Assembly (NCBI GenBank): GCA_964389495.1
Contig: CAYMDU010000013.1
Coordinates: 1 to 25,247, forward strand
Direction: 5' to 3'
DNA length: 25,247 bases
From: RGIG3009 sp964389495
GTDB lineage: Bacteria; Bacillota; Clostridia; Oscillospirales; Acutalibacteraceae
The notes below the pieces were generated by a model that did not search any database, had not been told where the DNA came from, and saw only the letters and a program-made list of their open reading frames with translations. Shown one piece after another: positions 15,951-22,836 of this stretch. The translations under genes and the position numbers were made by a program. Within the stretch, counting starts at the first letter, position 1, and each line of letters starts with the position of its first letter.

Positions 15951-17177
15951 TTACTCACATTCGATTTTTGCCACACGAATCACCGTGTTGCGACCGTATT
16001 TGAAAGGAATGGTTCGCACAGAAACATCAAACCCGTTTTGCACAAACTCCACCGAGTCACCAGTATCCAACCACGATACGGACTTCACGGTTTCCGGCAA
16101 TACAAAGTGATCGGTATAGGTGGACGGATCTCCTTCGATAGTTACATTCGGGTCGGCAACCGTTGCCAAATGGTCGCAGAACAAGTAGTAGGTTTTCCCT
16201 AGTTTCAGCAAGAAATCATCGGGCTTGTTTTCGATGTCGATGTAGGTGGGACGTGGGCAACGGATCGCTTCATCGTAAATATCCACCCAACGGCCGAGCA
16301 TTTCCAAGATGGCGGCGTCAATCGGGCGAAGAGAACCGTCGCCCATAGGCCCCAAGTTCAACAGCAAATTGGCACCGTAGCGGCGGCAACCGGCCAGTGT
16401 GCGAATCATCTCTGCAGGGGAGGTGTAGCAAATATCCTCTTTGGCATACCCCCAGTGGCTGTTCATTACTTCGCACATTTCGCCGGCCAAGTACTTGGGA
16501 GCATCTTCCGGCATTTTGGCGGGCATGCCGCGTTCGTAGGTGACGCTGTCCAGTTCAATGTGTCCGGCTTCTCCTCGTGCGTTCAATCCGGTGTTGTTAA
16601 TAATCATAGCTTGCGGCTGATGGCGACGAATGGTGGCATACAGCTCGTCTTCTTCCCAGTTTTCTTCCGGTTTATCCCATTTGCCGTCGAACCACAAACC
16701 ACCGATTTTTCCGTAGTTGGTGCACAGGATTTCCACGCTACGACGCAGGTATTTCAAATACGCGGGAAAGTCGTCGCGATAGCAGGGAATACGCCAATCC
16801 AGCAGTGTGTGGTAGAAAAAGGGGATAATCCCTTGCGCATTGCAGGCATCTACAAATTCGCGAATCAAATCACGGCCGCAAAAATGCGGTGCATCGTACT
16901 CGCTCAATCCGCAGGTGTCATATAACGAAAACCCGTCGTGATGGCGTGTTGTTAGCGTGATATACTTACAACCGGCGCCTTTGGCCGCCGCCACCAGCTC
17001 GGTTGCCCAATCGGCTTTGGGCTGAAATTGCTGAGCCAAGGGCTCGTAATCTTCTGCTTTGATATTTAAGGTGTGATAGGCCCATTCTCCTTTTCCCAGT
17101 ACGCTGTACAAGCCGAAATGTACAAACATGCCAAATCCCAGGTTTTCAAAATCTTTAATACGCTGTTCAATAATCAT
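15951..17177 (-). CDS. Alpha-L-fucosidase-like glycosidase (GH29)
   Basis: The 408-residue protein matches the GH29 catalytic (beta/alpha)8 barrel. It begins RIKDFENLGFGMFVHFGLYS, with the conserved HFG at 20-22. TTRHHDGFSLYDT (76-88) holds the substrate-binding histidine pair, and GLWFDG (160-165) carries the expected nucleophile D164. GH29 enzymes release alpha-L-fucose with retention. No signal peptide is visible, so the enzyme is probably cytoplasmic and acts on imported oligosaccharides. A short beta-sandwich-like tail follows the barrel (about 330-408). The acid/base residue is poorly conserved in GH29 and I do not assign it. The ATG at 17177 has AAGGAG upstream, 13 bp after the GH36 stop, so the two form one operon. 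Confidence 0.88.
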   Translation of the reverse strand: MIIEQRIKDFENLGFGMFVHFGLYSVLGKGEWAYHTLNIKAEDYEPLAQQFQPKADWATELVAAAKGAGCKYITLTTRHHDGFSLYDTCGLSEYDAPHFCGRDLIREFVDACNAQGIIPFFYHTLLDWRIPCYRDDFPAYLKYLRRSVEILCTNYGKIGGLWFDGKWDKPEENWEEDELYATIRRHQPQAMIINNTGLNARGEAGHIELDSVTYERGMPAKMPEDAPKYLAGEMCEVMNSHWGYAKEDICYTSPAEMIRTLAGCRRYGANLLLNLGPMGDGSLRPIDAAILEMLGRWVDIYDEAIRCPRPTYIDIENKPDDFLLKLGKTYYLFCDHLATVADPNVTIEGDPSTYTDHFVLPETVKSVSWLDTGDSVEFVQNGFDVSVRTIPFKYGRNTVIRVAKIECE

Positions 17178-17190
17178 TTTCGTTTCTCCT

Positions 17191-19302
17191 TTATTGAATA
17201 GTCAGTAACACAGCACCGGCTGTAAACGGCTTCATCGCACGAATACGCAGTTTCCCGTTTTCAACGCTGATAAACTCACCGTGGAACGAATTGGCGATCA
17301 CAGCATCACAGCCCAACTCAATTTCCATGGTTTCGGCCGGGTTTTCAAACGCATGACACACTACGGCGATTTGCTTCTCGGTGCGCCGCACCACCACCTG
17401 CGTACCGGTGGGATGTCGCGTGTTGTTTCCGCGATTTCCGTGCAACTGCGAATCACCGTTTTGCAACACATCGGTTATCTCATTATAGAAATCCATAGCT
17501 TGCTTAACAATTGCTCGCTGTGCGGTGTTCAGCTCGTGAACCGGACCGGAAAGGCACACACGCCCCAAGAAAGTCGCTGCCAAAGAATACACCAATCGCT
17601 CATCGCTGTCGTCACCGTGTAAGGTGGCCCAAATCAATTCCTGCGCCGGCAGCATTAAGCGGTGCAAACTGGCGGCAATGTAGGGGATTTCAATAGCTTC
17701 GTGAGCATCAGAAAAAGAGGAAACGCCGGAAACGCCCATCATGGAAGGCTCCAAGCGATGCCCGCCGGAAGCACAGTTTTCAATCACCAGTTCCGGCATT
17801 TCGCGTTTCATTAGCTTAAAGAATTCGCGCACGCCTTCCAGATGTTCACGCAGTGCTTCGGCACCGGAATCTCCGCCATCTACCCACGGGCCGATGTTGG
17901 CATTGTAGTCCACTTTGATATACCCAAAGCCGTATTCTTTTAGGAACGCAATCACCTTTTTATACAAATGTTCGCGCACATCTTCACGACGGAAGTCCCA
18001 AAAAGAACGCGTACCTCGCGATTTAACAACATGACCGTCGCGCTGTAATTTCATGTGGTCGTAATCCGGCTCAAAAAAGCGAGAACCTTGGGTGGTTGCT
18101 TCAAATTCCAGCCAAATACCGGGTACCATACCGTTGGCACGGATTTCGCGGTTCATGGCTTTGATGTCGGGAAAGATGGTTACATCCGGCTCCCATTCGC
18201 CGTTGCCCTCCTGCTCGTTCCCGGCTTTGCACCACCCGGCATCAATCACCAAATATTTCACACCGAATTCTTTCAGGCATTGGCAGAAATTCAACATTTT
18301 TTCCTGTGTCGGCCGGCCCCAAGTGGCACAGTACTCATTGAACGAAGTGGGAAGGCCTTGTTCGCCATAGGCATGCCAAGCCGGTTTTTGCATGTCGGTT
18401 ACCGCGGCACAAACAGCATCCAGCGTGCCTTCTGCCACGGCGATATAGGCCGGCGGCGCTTCGAATGTTTCACCGTTTTGCAATGTTTTTTTCCAACCGC
18501 AAAATTCCTTGTCACCCAAGCCGCCGCTGAGATGAAAATAGTCGCCCACACGGCCGAGTTCCATATCCCACGATGCGTTGTGTGCCAGCTGTGCAGCCCA
18601 AAACACATGGTTTTCTTTGTCCTCAAAAACCGCGGTGGGGAAGTAGCGCTCCACCGGATAACTGCCAAGGCTGCCAAATCGTTCACAGTTATCGGAAACA
18701 AACCAACTGATCCACGCTTTGTCCAACCCCAAATCTTCCACCGGTTGTGCTACGCACTTGCCCTCCAAACTCCATCCGGCAAAAAAGCGATGCAACTGAT
18801 AGGCGTTGGGAGCATCGTCCTCTTGAAACGGGCTCAGGCCATCCATCACAAAGCTGGTGATCATATCCAAAGTGACCGGTGCACCGCTTTGATTCAAAAA
18901 TTCTGTTTTCACCTCAAACCCACGCAAACCCTGACGGTGAGTTAGCGTGTGATGTACTGCATACCCTTCTTTGCTTTTCAGCGAGGTCACAATTCGTGTG
19001 CAACTGTCTTCATTAATAACTTTTTGATTTTCAAACAAAAATAAACGATCGTTTTCTGCCGAGCGCATGGTCATACCGGGAAGGCAAAACGGCTGGTGTT
19101 CCATGTGCACATGAACCAACGAACCCATTTCCCAGTTGTGCGTGTAGTTGCGGCGTGCATCAAACGGCATTTCGGGATTGTTCCAAGGAGCTGCCGCTTT
19201 TTCTTTTAAATCTTTCGGCAACAACTGCATGGCAATTTGGCGGTTGTCGTCTATCAGATAACGAACCACGGTGTTGCCAAAGGTATACTCTTTAAATTGC
19301 AA
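17191..19302 (-). CDS. GH36 glycosidase, probably alpha-galactosidase
   Basis: The 703-residue protein has the GH36 layout: an N-terminal beta-supersandwich (about 1-315), a catalytic barrel (about 320-640) and a C-terminal beta-domain. Catalytic landmarks are VIDAGWC (352-358), PGIWLEFE (394-401), the nucleophile D465 in GYIKVDYN (460-467), ENCASGGHR (508-516) and the probable acid/base D532 in SFSDAHE (529-535). Most GH36 are alpha-galactosidases; some act on alpha-GalNAc or other alpha-linked sugars, so the substrate is not certain. No signal peptide is visible. The start is a TTG at 19302, supported by AAGGAGGGATCACC directly upstream; the next in-frame Met is residue 25. It is the first gene of an operon with the fucosidase. 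No sugar transporter or regulator gene is adjacent. Confidence 0.87.
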   Translation of the reverse strand: MQFKEYTFGNTVVRYLIDDNRQIAMQLLPKDLKEKAAAPWNNPEMPFDARRNYTHNWEMGSLVHVHMEHQPFCLPGMTMRSAENDRLFLFENQKVINEDSCTRIVTSLKSKEGYAVHHTLTHRQGLRGFEVKTEFLNQSGAPVTLDMITSFVMDGLSPFQEDDAPNAYQLHRFFAGWSLEGKCVAQPVEDLGLDKAWISWFVSDNCERFGSLGSYPVERYFPTAVFEDKENHVFWAAQLAHNASWDMELGRVGDYFHLSGGLGDKEFCGWKKTLQNGETFEAPPAYIAVAEGTLDAVCAAVTDMQKPAWHAYGEQGLPTSFNEYCATWGRPTQEKMLNFCQCLKEFGVKYLVIDAGWCKAGNEQEGNGEWEPDVTIFPDIKAMNREIRANGMVPGIWLEFEATTQGSRFFEPDYDHMKLQRDGHVVKSRGTRSFWDFRREDVREHLYKKVIAFLKEYGFGYIKVDYNANIGPWVDGGDSGAEALREHLEGVREFFKLMKREMPELVIENCASGGHRLEPSMMGVSGVSSFSDAHEAIEIPYIAASLHRLMLPAQELIWATLHGDDSDERLVYSLAATFLGRVCLSGPVHELNTAQRAIVKQAMDFYNEITDVLQNGDSQLHGNRGNNTRHPTGTQVVVRRTEKQIAVVCHAFENPAETMEIELGCDAVIANSFHGEFISVENGKLRIRAMKPFTAGAVLLTIQ

Positions 19303-19324
19303 GGTGATCCCTCCTTATATTGGC

Positions 19325-19332
19325 TAGCGCTA
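19325..19332. promoter_or_regulatory. AGCGCT-centred palindrome at the glycosidase transcription start
   Basis: TAGCGCTA is a perfect 8-bp palindrome with the central CG typical of LacI-family operators. It lies directly downstream of the glycosidase -10 box, where a bound repressor would block transcription. A related palindrome is centred 54 bp upstream. The regulator is not in the window. Confidence 0.35.
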
Positions 19333-19360
19333 TTTTAACATAACACGCCTTTCTTTTCAA
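19332..19360 (-). promoter_or_regulatory. Sigma-A promoter of the GH36-GH29 operon
   Basis: On the minus strand TTGAAA (19360-19355) is followed after 17 bp by TAAAAT (19337-19332). It lies 30 bp before the TTG start of the GH36 gene. Confidence 0.65.
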
Positions 19361-19375
19361 TAGATTTTCACCATT

Positions 19376-19389
19376 TTCAAGCGCTCACC
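19376..19389. promoter_or_regulatory. Catabolite-responsive element-like site
   Basis: TTCAAGCGCTCACC resembles the CcpA cre consensus TGWNANCGNTNWCA, matching most positions including the central CG and the flanking A and T. It lies 16 bp upstream of the glycosidase -35 box. It could serve CcpA or a sugar-specific LacI-family repressor. Confidence 0.35.
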
Positions 19390-19464
19390 TTTCTATGAAC
19401 AAACGCAATTTTTCATTTCCAAAGTGTGAATATTCATAAAAATTTTGTATATTCGTTGCCTTTA

Positions 19465-19499
19465 CGAAAATAAATTCAAAATTTATGAATATTTTTTCA
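19465..19499 (+). promoter_or_regulatory. Two tandem ARG-box-like sites before the amino acid transporter
   Basis: CGAAAATAAATTCA (19465-19478) and TGAATATTTTTTCA (19486-19499) match the ArgR/AhrC half-palindromes TGAAT-N4-ATTCA at 8 and 9 of 10 defined positions. Their centres are exactly 21 bp apart, the usual spacing of paired ARG boxes. They end 9 bp before the -35 box. The region is AT-rich, so chance similarity is possible. TGAATATTCA, a further palindrome, lies at 19427-19436. Confidence 0.4.
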
Positions 19500-19508
19500 A
19501 AAAAACAC

Positions 19509-19537
19509 TTGCAATTTTAAAAAGAGGGTGTTATAAT
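19509..19537 (+). promoter_or_regulatory. Sigma-A promoter of the amino acid ABC transporter operon
   Basis: TTGCAA (19509-19514), a 17-bp spacer and a perfect TATAAT (19532-19537) lie 39 bp before the start of the receptor gene. Confidence 0.78.
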
Positions 19538-19576
19538 GCCATTGTTCGAAAAAATAAATTTCAGGAGGAACACATC

Positions 19577-20461
19577 ATGAAAAAGGTTTTAGCGTTCGTA
19601 TTGGTTGCATGCCTGGTATTTTGCTTTGCTGCTTGCGGCAAACAAGAAAGCAATACAGGCGGTACCACAACCGCCGACAACCAGGAAAAGGTGGCTGCCA
19701 CCAAAGTGATCAACATTGACTTGACAAACGAAGAATATGCCTTCGGCGTCAACAAGAACGATCCCGAACTGTTGGCACAGGTCAACGATTTCATTAAAGA
19801 AATCAAAGAGAACGGCAAGTTCGATGAAATCTGCAACAAGTATTTCGGAAACGGAACTCCCACGCCGGTTTCCTCTTGCGCACAGGATGCTTCGAAAGAC
19901 CAGTTGGTTGTGGTAACCAACGCGGAGTTTGAACCGTTTGAGTACACCGACGGCGATAAGTACTTGGGTATCGACATGGAAATTGCCGCTTTGTTGGCCG
20001 AAAAGCTCAACAAAGAACTGGTGATTCTGAACATTGATTTCGATTCGGTTTGCCTGAGTGTTAACCAAGACAAGGCCGACATTGCCATGGCCGGCTTAAC
20101 CGTGAACGAAAAAAGAAAAGAACATGTCACCTTCTCCGATTCTTACTACACCGCTTCCCAGCGTTTGGTTGTGAAGGGCAACGACACTACTTTTGATTCC
20201 TGCACCACGGCTTCCGATGTGGAAACTGTTCTTAAATCGTTGGATTCTTCCGCCAAAATCGGTTTCCAAAACGGCACAACCGGTCAGTTCTATATTGAAG
20301 GCGATGCCGATATGGAATTTGAAGGATACGCCGTAACACCGGTTGGTTACAAAAACGGTTCTTTGGCCATTCAAGATATGATTAACGGCAATTTGAGCTA
20401 TGTGGTAATCGACTCCGCTCCGGCTTCGATGATCACCGAAGCACTAAACGCTTTGGCATAA
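19577..20461 (+). CDS. Amino acid ABC transporter receptor lipoprotein, apparently circularly permuted
   Basis: This 294-residue solute-binding protein (SBP_bac_3 family) is a lipoprotein: MKKVLAFVLVACLVFCFAAC ends in the lipobox cysteine C20. Ligand motifs of polar amino acid receptors are present: NAEFEPFEYTDG (115-126), GIDMEIA (131-137), AGLTVNEKR (172-180; R180 should bind the carboxylate), FSDSYYTASQ (186-195), FQNGTTG (230-236) and VVIDSAP (276-282; D279 should bind the amino group). The order is odd. Residues 44-92 (EEYAFGVNKNDPELL, then IKENGKFDEICNKYFG) look like the segment that normally ends these proteins, while the C-terminus stops at SMITEALNALA, just before that segment would usually begin. 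The ATG at 19577 follows AGGAGG. The substrate is probably a polar or basic amino acid; the ARG-like boxes hint at arginine. Confidence 0.9.
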   Translation: MKKVLAFVLVACLVFCFAACGKQESNTGGTTTADNQEKVAATKVINIDLTNEEYAFGVNKNDPELLAQVNDFIKEIKENGKFDEICNKYFGNGTPTPVSSCAQDASKDQLVVVTNAEFEPFEYTDGDKYLGIDMEIAALLAEKLNKELVILNIDFDSVCLSVNQDKADIAMAGLTVNEKRKEHVTFSDSYYTASQRLVVKGNDTTFDSCTTASDVETVLKSLDSSAKIGFQNGTTGQFYIEGDADMEFEGYAVTPVGYKNGSLAIQDMINGNLSYVVIDSAPASMITEALNALA

Positions 20462-20481
20462 AATCAACAGGGGATAAGAGG

Positions 20482-20516
20482 CACAAATAGTTCACCGACA
20501 CGGTGGACTATTTGTG
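20482..20516 (+). other. Intercistronic stem-loop between receptor and permease genes
   Basis: CACAAATAGTTCACC (20482-20496) and GGTGGACTATTTGTG (20502-20516) form a 15-bp stem with one G-U pair and a 5-nt loop. No T-run follows, so full termination is unlikely. Such hairpins often protect the upstream mRNA or partly terminate, giving more receptor than permease. Confidence 0.7.
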
Positions 20517-20534
20517 TTGTAAAGGAAACACATT

Positions 20535-21245
20535 ATGGGTAATTTTGAAAGAAAAATCGAAGTGTTTTGGGAAACCTTCATCGATAAAGGTGGGTATCAC
20601 AAAATGCTTGAAGGTTTGCAAAACACACTGACCATCGCTATAATCGGTTTGGTTCTCGGTGCCGTTATCGGCACTCTGATTGCGGCGGTGCGCGTTATGC
20701 CGAAATACAAACTCACTCCGCGCATCTTGGACGGTATTTGCAGCGTGTATGTTTCATTTTTTCGTGGCACCCCCATGGTTGTGCAGCTGTTGCTGTTCTA
20801 CTATGTGCTGTTCCCGTTGCTGGACATTCACATGCAATCGGTGTCGGTATCGGCGTTGGTATTCGGTTTGAACAGCGGTGCCTACATTTCCGAAATCATG
20901 CGTGGTGGTATACTATCGGTTGATGCCGGCCAAATGGAAGGCGGGCGTGCCATGGGACTCAGTTTTTCCATGGCCATGCTAAAAATTGTTATTCCGCAAG
21001 CTGTCAAAAACATTCTACCCACCATGGGCAATGAATTTATCACGCTCATCAAGGAAACCTCCATTGTCAGCTTTGTCGGTGCAACCGATTTGTACAAAGC
21101 CTTTAACACCATCGGCACAAACAACTACGAATTCATGGTACCGTATTTAGCTATGGCACTGGTGTATATCATTATGGTGCTGATTATCACTTTGGCCATT
21201 CGGATTATGGAAAGGAGATTGAGAAAAAGTGATCGAAGTATGTAA
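20535..21245 (+). CDS. Amino acid ABC transporter permease (HisM/GlnP family)
   Basis: This is the 236-residue membrane subunit of a polar amino acid importer. TM segments begin with NTLTIAIIGLVLGAVIGTLI (30-49). The family stretch FRGTPMVVQLLLFYY (76-90) follows, then GLNSGAYISEIMRGGI (111-126). The cytoplasmic coupling (EAA) loop GQMEGGRAMGLSFSMAM (132-148) contacts the ATPase, and LIKETSIVSF (171-180) is also diagnostic. With only one permease gene it presumably forms a homodimer. It starts 73 bp after the receptor gene, behind the stem-loop, and has a weak AAAGGA ribosome site. The ATPase gene overlaps its end by 17 bp. Confidence 0.93.
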   Translation: MGNFERKIEVFWETFIDKGGYHKMLEGLQNTLTIAIIGLVLGAVIGTLIAAVRVMPKYKLTPRILDGICSVYVSFFRGTPMVVQLLLFYYVLFPLLDIHMQSVSVSALVFGLNSGAYISEIMRGGILSVDAGQMEGGRAMGLSFSMAMLKIVIPQAVKNILPTMGNEFITLIKETSIVSFVGATDLYKAFNTIGTNNYEFMVPYLAMALVYIIMVLIITLAIRIMERRLRKSDRSM

Positions 21246-22026
21246 TCTAAAAAAGAGCTTTGGCAATCTCCAAGTCCTCAATGGTATCGACCTCACCATT
21301 CACCAAGGAGAAATTGTGGTTATTCTCGGTCCCTCCGGTTCCGGGAAAAGCACATTGCTTCGTTGCCTTAACTGTATGGAAGACCCCACCGACGGCCATA
21401 TTCTGTTCCATGGGGTTGACCTAACGGACATGCGTGTGGATATCAACGTCCACCGGCAAAAAATGGGCATGGTGTTCCAGCATTTCAATTTGTTCAACAA
21501 TAAAACCGTATTGCAAAATATGACATTGGCACCCACATATGTGGCCAAGAAAAAAGCGCGTCGCGCACGCTGGCTGCGCTTTTGGAATCGCCCGTACACC
21601 GCCGAAGATTTGCGAACTGGCAAAGAAATTCGCGAAGCTGTCGAAAAGAAAGCCTATGAATTGCTCGACAAAGTGGGCTTGCGCGATAAAGCCGCCGAAT
21701 ATCCTTCAAAATTGTCGGGCGGCCAAAAGCAGCGGGTAGCGATTGTGCGTGCGCTTGCCATGAATCCGGATGTGATGCTGTTCGATGAACCCACATCGGC
21801 TTTGGACCCGGAAATGGTCGGCGAAGTGTTGGAAGTGATGCGGGAACTGGCGCACGAAGGAATGACTATGGTGATTGTCACCCACGAAATGGGCTTTGCT
21901 CGCGAAGTGGCCAGCCGCATTCTGTTTTTGGATAAAGGGGTTATTTGCGAAGAAGGCACTCCGGAAGAAGTGTTTGGCAATCCCCAAAATCCGAGAACCA
22001 AAGAATTCTTTTCTAAAATTTTATAA
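21229..22026 (+). CDS. Amino acid ABC transporter ATPase (GlnQ/HisP family) with an insertion
   Basis: This 265-residue ATPase powers the importer encoded upstream. It shows Walker A GPSGSGKS (34-41), Q-loop MVFQHFNLF (81-89), signature LSGGQKQR (162-169), Walker B VMLFDEPTSALDP (182-194) and the switch histidine in VTHEMG. Between the Q-loop helix and the signature, residues about 105-138 form an extra segment rich in basic and aromatic residues (KKKARRARWLRFWNRPYT, then AEDLRTGKEIRE). Typical GlnQ/HisP proteins (about 240-250 residues) have a shorter connection here. The start is GTG at 21229 with AAAGGAGA 10 bp upstream, overlapping the permease by 17 bp. It is the last gene of the operon, followed by a strong terminator. 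Confidence 0.93.
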   Translation: MIEVCNLKKSFGNLQVLNGIDLTIHQGEIVVILGPSGSGKSTLLRCLNCMEDPTDGHILFHGVDLTDMRVDINVHRQKMGMVFQHFNLFNNKTVLQNMTLAPTYVAKKKARRARWLRFWNRPYTAEDLRTGKEIREAVEKKAYELLDKVGLRDKAAEYPSKLSGGQKQRVAIVRALAMNPDVMLFDEPTSALDPEMVGEVLEVMRELAHEGMTMVIVTHEMGFAREVASRILFLDKGVICEEGTPEEVFGNPQNPRTKEFFSKIL

Positions 22027-22093
22027 ATCCGAAAAGCAAAAACCAATTCCGCATAGCACTGTTGGTCAACAGCTTTTGGAACTATACAAATCA

Positions 22094-22134
22094 TCTCGCC
22101 CGATTTCCCCACAGGAAGTCGGGCGGGATTTTTT
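22094..22134 (+). terminator. Rho-independent terminator of the ABC transporter operon
   Basis: TCTCGCCCGATTTCC (22094-22108) pairs with GGAAGTCGGGCGGGA (22114-22128), a 15-bp GC-rich stem with two G-U pairs and a 5-nt loop, followed by six T (22129-22134). Confidence 0.93.
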
Positions 22135-22165
22135 ATCACAAAGTTCGCCAGCATGTCGATATCTG

Positions 22166-22174
22166 TGATATAAT
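22166..22174 (+). promoter_or_regulatory. Extended -10 promoter upstream of the sigma factor gene
   Basis: TGATATAAT (22166-22174) combines the extended -10 TGN with a perfect TATAAT. No good -35 box is seen at 16-18 bp. It lies 83 bp before the sigma factor start; the leader contains AAAGGTCCTTT (about 22223-22233), a small palindrome. Confidence 0.5.
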
Positions 22175-22257
22175 TGTGAAAAAGTTGTAAGGTTTGATAT
22201 GTAGTTGCTGTCTTATAAAGTGAAAGGTCCTTTACACCATCGAAAGGAGGTAACGCC

Positions 22258-22836
22258 GTGGAAGACAGTAAAATTGTAGAGCTCTACTGGCAAAAAAACG
22301 AAACCGCTATAAAAGAAACAAGCAAAAAATACGGAGCGTATTGCTTTGCTATTGCAAACAACATCTTGCACAACGAAGGAGATGCCGAAGAATGTGTGAA
22401 CGATACCTGGTTAAAAACATGGAACGCCATACCGCCTCAAAAGCCGGCAAAGCTTCAAATGTTTTTAGCCAAAATCACTCGCAATCTCTCGTTTAATCGC
22501 TTTCGTTTCCGATCCGCCGAAAAACGAGGCGGGGGAGAAATTGTTTTGGTTTTGGATGAACTGGCAGAATGTCTTGCCCGTGAATCGGATACGGCAAGTG
22601 AGTATGAAGCAAAAGAACTTGGGCGATGCGTATGTAGATTTGTTCGGACATTGCCGGAACGAGATGGCAACATATTTGTGCGTCGCTATTTCTTTACGGA
22701 ACCTGTTGCTGAAATTGCAAAAAAATACGGGCTCACCGAGAATAATACGCTGGTGATTTTGAGCCGAACGCGAAAGAAACTTAAAAATCATCTCGTGAAG
22801 GAGGAACTTTTTGATGAACAGGAACGATCTGTATAG
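22258..22836 (+). CDS. Sigma-70 family (ECF-like) RNA polymerase sigma factor
   Basis: The 192-residue protein has the two-domain layout of short sigma factors. Region 2 lies at about 10-80, with HNEGDAEECVNDTWLKTWNA (38-57) as the core-binding and -10 recognition helices. Region 4 is at about 120-180 (TLPERDGNIFVRRYFF at 131-146, then VAEIAKKYGLTENNTLVILS), a helix-turn-helix that reads the -35 element. No region 1 or 3 is present. The start is GTG at 22258 with AAAGGAGG 7 bp upstream. The next gene overlaps by 23 bp and encodes a single-pass membrane protein, so an anti-sigma/sigma pair is likely. Sigma factors of this kind often control their own operon, but I did not recognise a dedicated promoter here. 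Confidence 0.9.
   Translation: MEDSKIVELYWQKNETAIKETSKKYGAYCFAIANNILHNEGDAEECVNDTWLKTWNAIPPQKPAKLQMFLAKITRNLSFNRFRFRSAEKRGGGEIVLVLDELAECLARESDTASEYEAKELGRCVCRFVRTLPERDGNIFVRRYFFTEPVAEIAKKYGLTENNTLVILSRTRKKLKNHLVKEELFDEQERSV

Noticed and set aside
18055..18945. 296-codon open frame on the plus strand opposite the GH36 gene
   Set aside because: Its translation has no recognisable motif, and it lies wholly antisense to a gene with clear catalytic motifs. It is a shadow of codon bias.
19577..20461. Receptor as two fused or duplicated domains
   Set aside because: No motif occurs twice. The segments add up to exactly one receptor in rotated order, so permutation fits better than duplication.
22059..22072. 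CTGTTGGTCAACAG palindrome after the transporter ATPase as a terminator or operator
   Set aside because: The stem is short with almost no loop and has only a short T-run after it. The strong terminator at 22094-22134 follows, and no promoter overlaps it.
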